Shown here: one piece after another, positions 33,145 through 40,882 of the stretch
Numbering within the stretch: position 1 is the stretch's first letter
Layout: every line of letters begins with the position of its first letter
Assembly: GCF_024189295.1 (NCBI RefSeq)
Contig: NZ_JAIZEN010000004.1
Coordinates: forward strand, 186,001-250,000
DNA length: 64,000 nt
Direction of reading: 5' to 3'
Source: Halobacillus sp. A1
Lineage (GTDB): Bacteria; Bacillota; Bacilli; Bacillales; Halobacillaceae
The notes under the pieces: generated by a model
The model's database searches: none
Seen by the model: only the letters and a program-made list of their open reading frames with translations
What the model was told of the DNA's origin: nothing
Made by a program: the position numbers and the translations under genes

Positions 33145-34207
33145 GATGGTTCACTGCTCCTTCGTTGATTTTCTCCTGCATCCATGATCCCCACTGATTG
33201 AATTCCACTAAAAAACCATCATGTCCATAATCAGTCAGAACATGGTGGTGCTCGCTGCCTGGGACATGATCGCTGAATGTTTCAATCAGCTCTCTTGGGT
33301 AAAGTAAGTCGTGCTGAAAGCTTATCGTATAAAGCTTTGCTTTAAACTGCTTTGCTGCTTCCTGTAAAGACCCGCGGTCTCGGCTGATGTCATGGTGGTT
33401 CATTGCTTCTAATAAATATAAATAGCTATTCGCATCAAAACGCTCTTTGATTTTTTCCCCTTGATAATCCATGTAAGACTGAATGTCGTAAAGAGAGTCT
33501 TTCTGATGGCGATCAAACCTTTTTTGGAAAAGCGTTCCGCTTCTATAAGTGACCATACCTGCCATTCGGGCTATCTCAAAACCTTGAAGCTGGGCATTGT
33601 CTTCGTAGAAACCTCCATTGAAAGCTGGATCATCTTCTATGGCACGTGCTCCAATATGATTGAAGGCAATCCCATAATCACTTAAGTAGGGCGTGGCAGC
33701 AAGGACGTACAGCTGTTTCATGAAGAATGGATAAAGAAGACCCCACTCCAGTGTCTGCATGCCTCCTAAAGATCCTCCGATCACTGCGTGCACTTCTTTA
33801 ATTCCAAGAACGTCCAGGGCCTTGTGCTGCGCATGTACCATATCCCGTATGCTCACCTTAGGAAAGTTCTGACGGTAAGGTGTTTTCTTCGAAGGGTCCA
33901 AACTCGCTGGACCCGTGGACCCGTGGCACCCTCCCAGGACATTAAAGGTGATGACTTGGAAGGATGTAGTGTCAATTGGGCAATCGTCCCCTATGAGCCC
34001 TTTCCACCACCCAGGGCTTTCTTTTGAGCCAACAGCGTATTGGTTTCCCGTCAGTGCATGGCAAATGAGAATGACAGGTGCACCTTCTGGGCCAAACCTT
34101 TCATAAGCCAGCTCAACATCGGTAAGAGTGTCACCATTTTCCAAGGTGAAAGCCCCGATCGGTACTTTCGTGGGAGTTTGCTGGTTTGTAATATTTTTAA
34201 TGGACAT
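33134..34207 (-). CDS. metX: Homoserine O-acetyltransferase
   Basis: This 357-residue alpha/beta hydrolase-fold enzyme acylates homoserine, the first committed step of methionine synthesis. The nucleophile S146 sits in VIGGSLGGMQTLEW; the Asp and His of the triad are in SFQHDLLYPRELIE and DYGHDGFLVE. The oxyanion region CHALTGNQYA and the family block NVLGGCHGSTGPAS are present. The start has GGAGGGAG. The leader carries a SAM-I riboswitch and terminator, and hom overlaps its 3' end. Acetyl against succinyl specificity is taken from the family (MetX type), not proven. Confidence 0.92.
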   Translation of the reverse strand: MSIKNITNQQTPTKVPIGAFTLENGDTLTDVELAYERFGPEGAPVILICHALTGNQYAVGSKESPGWWKGLIGDDCPIDTTSFQVITFNVLGGCHGSTGPASLDPSKKTPYRQNFPKVSIRDMVHAQHKALDVLGIKEVHAVIGGSLGGMQTLEWGLLYPFFMKQLYVLAATPYLSDYGIAFNHIGARAIEDDPAFNGGFYEDNAQLQGFEIARMAGMVTYRSGTLFQKRFDRHQKDSLYDIQSYMDYQGEKIKERFDANSYLYLLEAMNHHDISRDRGSLQEAAKQFKAKLYTISFQHDLLYPRELIETFSDHVPGSEHHHVLTDYGHDGFLVEFNQWGSWMQEKINEGAVNHHDN

Positions 34208-34257
34208 AGTCGGACTCCCTCCTCTATTTTAATTTCGTCATTTGAAAAGATGGCATA

Positions 34258-34290
34258 TAAAAAGCCCTCTTCTTAAATAAGAAGAGGGCT
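34258..34290 (-). terminator. SAM riboswitch expression-platform terminator
   Basis: On the minus strand AGCCCTCTTCTTA and TAAGAAGAGGGCT form a perfect stem with a T5 run after it, 17 bases downstream of the aptamer and upstream of metX. Confidence 0.92.
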
Positions 34291-34306
34291 GGTATTTAGG
34301 TTCCTC

Positions 34307-34418
34307 CTCTTATCTGTCAGATCAACAAAGATCTGTAGGAATTAGCACCTTTTCAAGCCGTTGCTTGAAGGTTGCCGGGCGTCACAGGGCCTAGTCCCTC
34401 TGCCACTCTAGATAAGAG
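34307..34418 (-). ncRNA. SAM-I (S-box) riboswitch
   Basis: The minus strand shows the S-box order. P1 arms CTCTTATC (34418-34411) and GATAAGAG (34314-34307) pair. After P1 come AGAGTGGCAGAGGGACTAGG, the conserved GCCC...GACGCCCGGCAACC, a P3 hairpin TTCAAGC...GCTTGAA, AAGGTGCTAATTCC and AGATCTTTGTTGATCT. S-adenosylmethionine binding stabilises P1 and lets the downstream terminator form, shutting off metX-hom when methionine is plentiful. Confidence 0.96.
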
Positions 34419-34455
34419 TTATTCAGTTTGGTCGTGTCTTAAAAGGTATGCTTCG

Positions 34456-34484
34456 AATTATAGAATGAGAAGCACATATTGTCA
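34456..34484 (-). promoter_or_regulatory. Consensus sigma-A promoter of metX-hom
   Basis: On the minus strand TTGACA (34484-34479), 17-bp spacer, TATAAT (34461-34456): a perfect consensus. Output is therefore likely set by the riboswitch, not by initiation. Confidence 0.9.
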
Positions 34485-34572
34485 AACTATTTGTGAAAGT
34501 GAACAGGACGTTTGAATGAGTGGATTGGTGGGAAGTAACCGTAGTAAGACAACGTTAAAGGAGAGAGATTAT

Positions 34573-34770
34573 ATGAAGGAATATAGTGTAGCACCAAATA
34601 AAGATGTAACAGGCTGGATCGTAAAAATAGAGGATATCGCTCCAACAGATGAGTACGATGAAAGAGATACGGCCTTAGAAAAAGCTAAAGAAATGGCTGA
34701 GCAAAACAAGCCAAGCCGTATTTTAGTTCTCGATCAGAACCACGAAGTGGAAGAAGAGATCAAATACTAA
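34573..34770 (+). CDS. DUF2188 small protein
   Basis: A 65-residue acidic protein. The beginning SVAPNKDVTGWIVKIEDIAP, followed by a helix with AKEMAEQNKPSRILVLDQNHEVEEE, fits DUF2188 (compact alpha/beta domain often found as small stand-alone proteins). Function is unknown. ATG at 34573 follows AAAGGAGAGA; the longer upstream frame has no SD. It is monocistronic with a strong terminator, suggesting abundant expression. Confidence 0.75.
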   Translation: MKEYSVAPNKDVTGWIVKIEDIAPTDEYDERDTALEKAKEMAEQNKPSRILVLDQNHEVEEEIKY

Positions 34771-34787
34771 AATTGAAACAGCTTAGA

Positions 34788-34817
34788 AAAACTCCCATTG
34801 TTGGGAGTTTTTTTTTC
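34788..34817 (+). terminator. Rho-independent terminator
   Basis: AAACTCCCA and TGGGAGTTT around TTGT with a T9 tail. Confidence 0.92.
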
Positions 34818-34909
34818 GGCCGAAAATTTGGCGGGATGCAGCCTTAGTTCTGGATAATTCACTTGAAAAGCGTTAATCTGAACATAACAATCTTAAGGGT
34901 GGGCACAGG

Positions 34910-36127
34910 ATGAAGCAGCAATTTGATGTCATTATCGTAGGTGCGAGAGTAGCTGGATCAAGTTTAGCGATTTTATTAGGGAGAATGGGAAAGCAGGTCC
35001 TTCTTCTGGATAAAGCTTCTTTTCCGAGTGATACTCTTTCAACACACCATTTATCAAACGTCCATTATTTAGAGCAGCTGGGCGTACTGGATGAAGTGGA
35101 GGCTTCGGGCTTAAGAAAAATCAAACGGATGCGTACATATATTGGTGATAGTTTTGTTGAAGGACCACGGCATTCCTATACACTTATTCCTAGACGTGAT
35201 CACCTGGATCATGTGCTCCTGCAGAAAGCAACGTCATTTCCCGGGGTAGAACTTAGAGAAGGATATCAGGCTGTAGGGTTGCTCAAAGATGAAGGTAGAG
35301 TAACGGGCGTAGAGGCTGTAGACGAAAAAGGGGAAAGACATCAGCTGAGAACTGCCCTTGTAATCGGAGCGGATGGGAGAAATTCTCAGGTAGCTAAGTG
35401 GGCGGAAGCTGAAGTCTACGGGGAGCATTCAGCCGTAAGACCAGTATTCTACGGTTACTATCAACACGTAAGGCCGTTGATGGAACCGACAACAGAAATT
35501 TTCTTAAATGAAGGGCGCATCGGATTCCTTTTTCCTATGGAGCCGGCAATGGATTGTCTGGGGCTTGAGATCCTTCCTGATGAGTTCCAGGAGTTTGCTA
35601 AGAACCCTCACTTATTTGAGAAGACATTCAAGCAGTTTTATGGAATGAAAGAAAGACTTGATGGGGCTGTCCTTCAAGGGAAAATCATCGGTACTACGGG
35701 CGTACCTAATTTCTTCAGGCAGACTGGAGGCAACGGGTGGGCGTTAGTAGGTGACGCAGGCCACAGCAAAGACCCAAGCACAGGATTAGGTATTAATGAT
35801 GCTCTCATGCAAGCTTTCCAATTAGCGGACGCCATTCAATCCTGGGAGGAAGGGACCGATTGGAAAGAGGCACTGCAAGCTTTTCAAAAGAGACGTGATG
35901 AAAAATTGGGGCCAGGTTATCGACTGACTTTGGACTATATCCAGACACGCCGGGCGTGGACGAATAATGAACAGGCTCTTTTTCAGGCGATGGCTGCTAA
36001 TCCGATGGTATGGAACAAAGTTGTGCCCCACTTGCCTGGGCTTCTGAAAGAGCATTCTAAAGGGATTCCCGAGTTGTATGGATCTGCGGAACATGAAGCG
36101 GTTAACTTTGGATTTCAATATTCATGA
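34910..36127 (+). CDS. FAD-dependent monooxygenase/geranylgeranyl reductase-like oxidoreductase
   Basis: This 405-residue flavoprotein has the dinucleotide fold DVIIVGARVAGSSLAILLGRMGKQVLLLDKASFPSDTLSTH, the DG motif VIGADGRNSQVAKW and the GD motif GWALVGDAGHSKDPSTGLGINDALMQAFQLAD. That is the group A flavin monooxygenase/PHBH set; GARVAGSSLA is common in geranylgeranyl reductase-like and antibiotic-modifying members. The substrate is unknown. The downstream 152-residue gene starts 16 bases on, suggesting an operon. AAGGGTGGG lies upstream of ATG. Confidence 0.82.
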   Translation: MKQQFDVIIVGARVAGSSLAILLGRMGKQVLLLDKASFPSDTLSTHHLSNVHYLEQLGVLDEVEASGLRKIKRMRTYIGDSFVEGPRHSYTLIPRRDHLDHVLLQKATSFPGVELREGYQAVGLLKDEGRVTGVEAVDEKGERHQLRTALVIGADGRNSQVAKWAEAEVYGEHSAVRPVFYGYYQHVRPLMEPTTEIFLNEGRIGFLFPMEPAMDCLGLEILPDEFQEFAKNPHLFEKTFKQFYGMKERLDGAVLQGKIIGTTGVPNFFRQTGGNGWALVGDAGHSKDPSTGLGINDALMQAFQLADAIQSWEEGTDWKEALQAFQKRRDEKLGPGYRLTLDYIQTRRAWTNNEQALFQAMAANPMVWNKVVPHLPGLLKEHSKGIPELYGSAEHEAVNFGFQYS

Positions 36128-36142
36128 AAGCGAGGGAGTTAT

Positions 36143-36601
36143 ATGGAGTGGACAAAGGAAGCAGCCTTTTTAAAACTGCAGGACATTTATACTGATAAAG
36201 TGATGCAGGATGAGAAGCGCAGAATTTTTCAACAAGTTTATCGACACTTACATGGACATTTGGATGATTTAGCGGTGAATACAGGATTGAAGGAAGAAGC
36301 TGAAAAACAGCTGAAATTTTTCAAGGAATATACCTTTATGCCGGGCGATAACTTATTTCAATCGATGCGTTATGTTTTCCTGTTGGCTCGAGGGGAGAAA
36401 GAATTAGATCTCCAAGAAACCGAACGGCATTTGAACAGAATATACCGATCGCTATTCCAGCCCGCCGGCTTGAAAAACCCTTATATCCCAGACTCTTTTT
36501 GGTCGACGCCTTTAGGGGCAGCTTGTCTTGTTGCTCAAGAAGGGGTAGAGGCAGTTTATCCAATCTTGGATGAAATCGTTGAAGATGAAGAAGAGGAATG
36601 A
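36143..36601 (+). CDS. Hypothetical helical protein
   Basis: This 152-residue protein is not recognised. It appears mostly helical and soluble, with an aromatic middle (FFKEYTFMPGDNLFQSMRYVFLLARGEKELDL) and a strongly acidic end (DEIVEDEEEE). The segment PDSFWSTPLGAACLVAQEGVEAVYPILDEI could be a helix-turn-helix-like ligand or partner surface, but no family is assigned. GCGAGGGAG precedes the ATG. It is probably co-transcribed with the FAD monooxygenase and may act with it. Confidence 0.65.
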   Translation: MEWTKEAAFLKLQDIYTDKVMQDEKRRIFQQVYRHLHGHLDDLAVNTGLKEEAEKQLKFFKEYTFMPGDNLFQSMRYVFLLARGEKELDLQETERHLNRIYRSLFQPAGLKNPYIPDSFWSTPLGAACLVAQEGVEAVYPILDEIVEDEEEE

Positions 36602-36605
36602 ATAC

Positions 36606-36640
36606 AAAAAGGCTCAGTCGAAAGCGGACTGGGCCCTTTA
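36606..36640 (+). terminator. Rho-independent terminator
   Basis: AAAGGCTCAGTC and GACTGGGCCCTTT around GAAAGCG. Confidence 0.8.
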
Positions 36641-37110
36641 AATGTTTATTTACGTTTTTCAACTAAAGCTACCTATAGTGGAAGACTCAGTTTCGAGATG
36701 TTTGTATGAGAATATGGTGGCTTTAGAAAACGGATCGCTTTCCGTGGGCATGTGGTGAGCTTCCTCAGGCTTCGCCTTCCGGGATCTCACCTACCATGTA
36801 CATCCCACAGGAGTCTCACCGTTTTCTAAAGCCACCATCCGATTGAAAGGTGGTCAAAACTACACCAAATTTAAAATAGTAGTTACTGATTGAAAATATT
36901 AGATAAGACCATGTGTCCCACAAGACTCGCCATTTCCCGGACCTTTTTCTCTTTTGAGGATAACGGAAACAACTTAAGCGGTACTTCGAAAAAAAATAAC
37001 TGTTGAATGATAACCAGCGAGACACTGGAGTTTAATGCCTCACTATTAGTAAGAAAGTTCTTATCCAGGTGATTTAGAGAAGCACTTCTATATCTGTAGT
37101 GAGGGTCGGC
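36641..37110. other. Non-coding spacer around palindromic repeat (b)
   Basis: Apart from the palindrome at 36714-36838, nothing is recognised. Apparent short frames on the minus strand here run through repeat sequence and lack SD sites. Confidence 0.55.
36714..36838 (-). repeat. Palindromic repeat copy (b)
   Basis: Arms ATGGTGGCTTTAGAAAACGG (36714-36733) and its exact complement (36819-36838), 20 bp with no mismatch. The core reads ATCGCTTTCCGTGGG...GGTGAGCTTCCTCAGGC...GCCTTCCGGGATCTCACC...CCCACAGGAGTCTCA. It is preceded by the flank word GACTCAGTTTCGAGAT at 36684. Orientation is opposite to copies (c), (e) and (g). Confidence 0.9.
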
Positions 37111-37431
37111 GGGAAACGTTGGTACAAGAGAGTTTTTTCTTCTCATTTCTTAGTTCCGTCACTCACTTTAAATGAGGTGGTTTTAGGAATGGGCGAGACT
37201 CCTGTGGGAAGAGAGTGACTGGTGAGATCCCGGAAGGCGGCAGCCTGAGGAAGCTCACTGCACTCCCACGGAAAGCGAGTCCATTCCTAAAACCACCTTC
37301 CACTCATCCCGATGACTGAACAGCAAACAAAAATGCTACAGGAAAGCGAGTAGCTTCCCAACATCCGCTGACTCGCAAACTCGCAACGACCCTCGATTAT
37401 CTCGAAATCAAGTCTTCTAATATCCTGCCAT
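37111..37431 (+). repeat. Long direct repeat A1, containing palindromic copy (c)
   Basis: Nearly identical to 49497-49848. It contains the palindrome with arms GGTGGTTTTAGGAATGG (37176-37192) and CCATTCCTAAAACCACC (37281-37297), plus an outer pairing GTTCCGTC (37153-37160) with GACTGAAC (37314-37321, one mismatch). After this comes a partial second element (AGGAAAGCGAGTAGCTTCCC) and the flank TATCTCGAAATCAAGTCTTC. Relative to A2 it lacks about 30-40 bases after 37328. Confidence 0.9.
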
Positions 37432-37534
37432 ATTTTTAACTCTCTCTATATCAATTACACAAGTTCTCTCTTTTCTGATGCCGATATTTAATAAAACATT
37501 TTATGTTGACGAATTATACTTTGCAGGCACGCTA

Positions 37535-38380
37535 TTAAATTTGGAAAAAGGTGCGAATCTGTCCGCTTACCCCTTTGAACCTATCTTCTTCCTCAAGGTT
37601 TGAAAGCATACCTTTTATAACTGCTAGTCGCGGCTGTTCCTTCTGGATCTCTTCAAGCAGTACGCTGATCGTTACTTCTATATCCTCATTAGTATCTGTT
37701 TTCATTTCTCTTAAGGTTTCCACAATCGTGTAGAGCTGGTTGTAATAATAATCATCTGGAATTACACGGTTCATAATGTCATCATTTATGACTGGCTTGT
37801 CACCGGTTCGATTGAATCCTTCCACAAGGTAGTCAGCGCGTCTTAAAATGGATTCACATAATTGTTCCACATCCAGCTCCACACCTTCGATGATAATTAA
37901 ATCGAGATAGGCTTTGAACATCCCTTGCATTAATAATGTCACTTCCCATATGGTCTGATCGATTTCTTTACCATAAATTGCAAGCAGGTTTCTTTTGTAG
38001 AATAAATACGAATTAAAACGCATGTGCTGCATAAAATCTTCAATATCTTTATTGAAGGGAATAGCTTGCTCACGGATTTGCATGATGATGAAATCACGGT
38101 GCTTGATGATTTCCTGGTACGTCACTGTTAGTTGCTTGACGAATTTCGTGCGAGGATCTAAATCCGTAGCTTGTATTTCATCAGATTTTAGCTGGATTTG
38201 TCTTGAATAATGATTGAAAACCTCTAACAGCAGGGCATCTTTAGACTTGAAATGTAAGTAGAAAGCCCCTTTTGAAATATCGCATTCATTCGCGATTTCT
38301 TGTACAGAAGTGGTGCTGTACCCTTTCTTGGCAAAAAGTTTGATAGCATTTTCGATGATGAGTATGGCTTTATCTTCCAT
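37535..38380 (-). CDS. TetR/AcrR family regulator
   Basis: A protein of 281 residues, longer than typical TetR repressors (about 190-220). The HTH at 1-60 is canonical: LIIENAIKLFAKKGYSTTSVQEIANECDISKGAFYLHFKSKDALLLEVF. The helical ligand domain runs to about 200; an extra C-terminal helical extension (about 200-281) is as seen in YerO/LmrA-like multidrug regulators. AAGGAG lies 8 bases before ATG. No transporter is adjacent, and the genes on both sides are separated by long spacers, so the target is unknown. Confidence 0.85.
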   Translation of the reverse strand: MEDKAILIIENAIKLFAKKGYSTTSVQEIANECDISKGAFYLHFKSKDALLLEVFNHYSRQIQLKSDEIQATDLDPRTKFVKQLTVTYQEIIKHRDFIIMQIREQAIPFNKDIEDFMQHMRFNSYLFYKRNLLAIYGKEIDQTIWEVTLLMQGMFKAYLDLIIIEGVELDVEQLCESILRRADYLVEGFNRTGDKPVINDDIMNRVIPDDYYYNQLYTIVETLREMKTDTNEDIEVTISVLLEEIQKEQPRLAVIKGMLSNLEEEDRFKGVSGQIRTFFQI

Positions 38381-38798
38381 ATTATAAGCTCCTTATATAA
38401 TAATAACCTTGTATCTTCCAACACGATAAATGACTGATTGGCCCTATGCGTCTTGTTGATGTGATGGGATAGTCAATCGCGGAAAGGCGAATAAATGAAG
38501 CAGGTTATTAATTTTTCAATGAATAATAATAGTACTGTATAGTTAATCACGATTAGTATAACCATAGCAGGTTTATACGCAGGATTAAATATGAAACTAG
38601 AAACAATTCGGGTTATTGAAACTCCTTCATAAGTGTTGCAGCTGTATTTCAAGGAGCCGCACCCGTAGGAGTGGTGAATGATATATTGGAACAAGGTCAG
38701 CAAATTGTATGTAATGCCGATCTGTCGTTGATCTTATAAGGTGTTCTTTTTTTGTGGAAAGGGAAAGCTTTTGTAAGAGTTGGAAGGGAGGCCATTTA
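38381..38798. other. Intergenic region with possible gene remnant
   Basis: Plus-strand frames at about 38560-38635 (AGLYAGLNMKLETIRVIETP) and, one base shifted, about 38630-38739 (FISVAAVFQGAAPVGVVNDI, ending LSLIL and a stop) join into a protein-like C-terminal fragment. There is no start, SD or upstream continuation. It looks like a decayed gene end; the family was not recognised. Confidence 0.35.
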
Positions 38799-39743
38799 AT
38801 GGAACGTCACGATATCATAATTATCGGTGCGGGGTTAACAGGAATTACTGCCGCAAGAAGACTGGAATCAGAAGGCAAACGCGTTTTGATGGTTGATAAA
38901 AGTAAAAGCGTGGGAGGAAGGTTGGCTACGAGGCGTGTAGCCAAAGGAAAAGCTGATCATGGAGCGCAATTTTTTACTGTGAGGTCAAATGAACTGAAAA
39001 AGGAAGCAGCCGATTGGCTGAATAAAGGCTGGATCAAGCATTGGTTCGGGGAGGATTATCCGAGGTACACCTCTGTGAATGGAATGAATGGACTGGCTAA
39101 AAAGCTTGCTCAAGGACTGAATGTAAAGCTCGAAAGCATGGTCTCTCACATTGTGAATGAGGGGGCGAAATATACAGTAGTTACGGAAGATAAGGAGGAG
39201 TGGGAATGTGAAGGGGTGTTAATCACAATTCCGGTACCGCAGACCGTAGAACTGTTGGAAAGAAGCGGCTTTTCTCTGGATGACTTACAGAGTATCGACT
39301 TCCAGCCTACTTATGTAGGGATCTTTCAGTTTAGAAATTTTACTATACTGCCTTCTTCCGGACATGTAGACAAAAACCTCCCGGAAGGTGTGGAGAGAAT
39401 AGTAGACCATTATAAAAAAGGGATTTCAGATGAAGTCATTGTCAGTGTATATATGACGGCAGCTTGGTCCAGCGAACACTATGGCGAGGAAGAAGTGTTG
39501 GATAAAATCAAAGAGCAGGCGGGCGGGTTTTTTCAAATGGAAGATTTAGTTTCTGAACAATTGAAGAAGTGGCGCTATGCTCAAGCTGCTCAGACTTTTC
39601 CGCATTCGTATCATCACGTAAGAGAAAGGCTGCTCACTGCAGGAGATGCTTTTCTTAGACAAGATGATACTTCCGGGCGTACTCGATTTGAAAGTGCTTA
39701 TTTATCTGGGTGGGACTCAGCTGGTGCTTTCCTTGGCTCTTAG
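38799..39743 (+). CDS. Renalase-like NAD(P)/FAD amine oxidoreductase
   Basis: This 314-residue flavoprotein has the FAD fold DIIIIGAGLTGITAARRLESEGKRVLMVDKSKSVGGRLATRRV and the renalase-type DHGAQFFTVRS motif. The C-terminal FAD contact is LTAGDAFL...GRTRFESAYLSGWDSAGAF. Bacterial renalases oxidise aberrant 2- or 6-dihydro-NAD(P), a metabolite repair role. ATG at 38799 follows GGAAGGGAGG; a longer upstream frame has no SD. It is monocistronic. Confidence 0.85.
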   Translation: MERHDIIIIGAGLTGITAARRLESEGKRVLMVDKSKSVGGRLATRRVAKGKADHGAQFFTVRSNELKKEAADWLNKGWIKHWFGEDYPRYTSVNGMNGLAKKLAQGLNVKLESMVSHIVNEGAKYTVVTEDKEEWECEGVLITIPVPQTVELLERSGFSLDDLQSIDFQPTYVGIFQFRNFTILPSSGHVDKNLPEGVERIVDHYKKGISDEVIVSVYMTAAWSSEHYGEEEVLDKIKEQAGGFFQMEDLVSEQLKKWRYAQAAQTFPHSYHHVRERLLTAGDAFLRQDDTSGRTRFESAYLSGWDSAGAFLGS

Positions 39744-39812
39744 GGAGACTGAAAATACAACCAGAATATCAATTTTCTAATTCATCAAATGTAAGCTTCA
39801 ATATAGCCTAAG

Positions 39813-39860
39813 AAAAAAAGGAGTGCATCTCAACAAGCTGGTTGAGATGCACTCCTTTTA
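39813..39860. terminator. Bidirectional terminator
   Basis: AAAAGGAGTGCATCTCAAC and GTTGAGATGCACTCCTTTT form a perfect 19-bp stem with loop AAGCTG. Confidence 0.93.
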
Positions 39861-39870
39861 TGTAAACCCA

Positions 39871-40773
39871 TCAACTCGCTCTTGCTTCATATTTCCTTAA
39901 TCGTTTCATGCGCGAGAACGTGTAGACCGCTAACCCTGACCAGATTAAAGTAAATGACACGGCGTGCACGGCAGTAAACGGCTCATCATACAAAAATACA
40001 CCGAGGACGAGCATGATCGTAGGTGCGACATATTGTAAAAATCCGACCATTGATAAAGGTATCCGCTTTGCTCCTGCAGCAAATAACAGCAAAGGAATAG
40101 CAGTAGCGACACCTGCCCCGAAAACGAGGAGAGTCGACCACGATAACCACTCCACTTGTTCATAGGCTTCTTTAAAACCTAACAAGTATATGATCGCTAT
40201 TGGTGAGACGATCAAAGTTTCAATCATTAAACCGAACATAGCATTAAGAGGTACTAACTTTTTCAGTAGACCGTACATGCCGAAACTGAACGCCAGCAAT
40301 AAGGCAATCCATGGAACAGAGCCGAAATGTACAGTCATGTAAACCACGCCGCTTCCTGCCAGTAAAAAAGCGATCCATTGGGGGCGTGTAAATGTTTCTT
40401 TCAGCACAAGCATGCCGAGAAGAATACTGACGAGCGGATTAATATAATAGCCTAAGCTGGCTTCGATAACATGATTATTATTGACACCCCATATGTACGT
40501 CAGCCAGTTGATACTGATCATGATGGCAGCAAGAGTGATTCCGATCAAACTCCGTTTCGTCTGCCAGACCTGTTTCGCTTCTTCAATAAAATGGCGTCTT
40601 TTATTTAAAAAAAGAATAACGATCATCATAAATGCGGCCGACCAAACAATTCTGTGGGCAAGAATTTCGAAAGGGGAAATGTGCTGCAACAGTTTCCAGT
40701 AAATAGGGAGGAATCCCCATAAGATATATGCCCCTGTAGTATAGAGAACGCCCAGTTTATTTTCATCTCGCAT
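39871..40773 (-). CDS. rarD: RarD-type EamA/DMT superfamily permease
   Basis: This 300-residue protein has ten membrane helices in two EamA repeats. The opening GVLYTTGAYILWGFLPIYWKLL and the block SINWLTYIWGVNNNHVIEASLGYYINPLVSILLGMLVLKE are diagnostic for RarD. Substrate is not established for the family. ATG at 40773 is preceded by GAAAGGA. It is monocistronic, converging on the renalase-like gene. Confidence 0.9.
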   Translation of the reverse strand: MRDENKLGVLYTTGAYILWGFLPIYWKLLQHISPFEILAHRIVWSAAFMMIVILFLNKRRHFIEEAKQVWQTKRSLIGITLAAIMISINWLTYIWGVNNNHVIEASLGYYINPLVSILLGMLVLKETFTRPQWIAFLLAGSGVVYMTVHFGSVPWIALLLAFSFGMYGLLKKLVPLNAMFGLMIETLIVSPIAIIYLLGFKEAYEQVEWLSWSTLLVFGAGVATAIPLLLFAAGAKRIPLSMVGFLQYVAPTIMLVLGVFLYDEPFTAVHAVSFTLIWSGLAVYTFSRMKRLRKYEARAS

Positions 40774-40854
40774 AAGTCAAAATCCTTTCTTCACTTCTTA
40801 ATGTTAGTTTAGCCATCTAAAGAAGTGAAGGAAAGGATTATGTATTAGAATGGA

Positions 40855-40882
40855 AAAAAAGACGCTGGAGTCAGCGTCTTTA
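40855..40882 (-). terminator. Terminator of the Rieske-FAD oxidoreductase gene
   Basis: On the minus strand AAGACGCTGA-type arms (GACGCTG/CAGCGTC) around ACTC, followed by T7. Confidence 0.85.

Noticed and set aside
36816-37146. Minus-strand ORFs of 69 and 87 residues
   Set aside because: They lie in repeat-bearing spacer, have no SD and no protein-like composition.
38473-38703. 76-residue minus-strand ORF with a hydrophobic stretch
   Set aside because: Start lacks an SD, composition is irregular, and the opposite strand shows more protein-like remnants.
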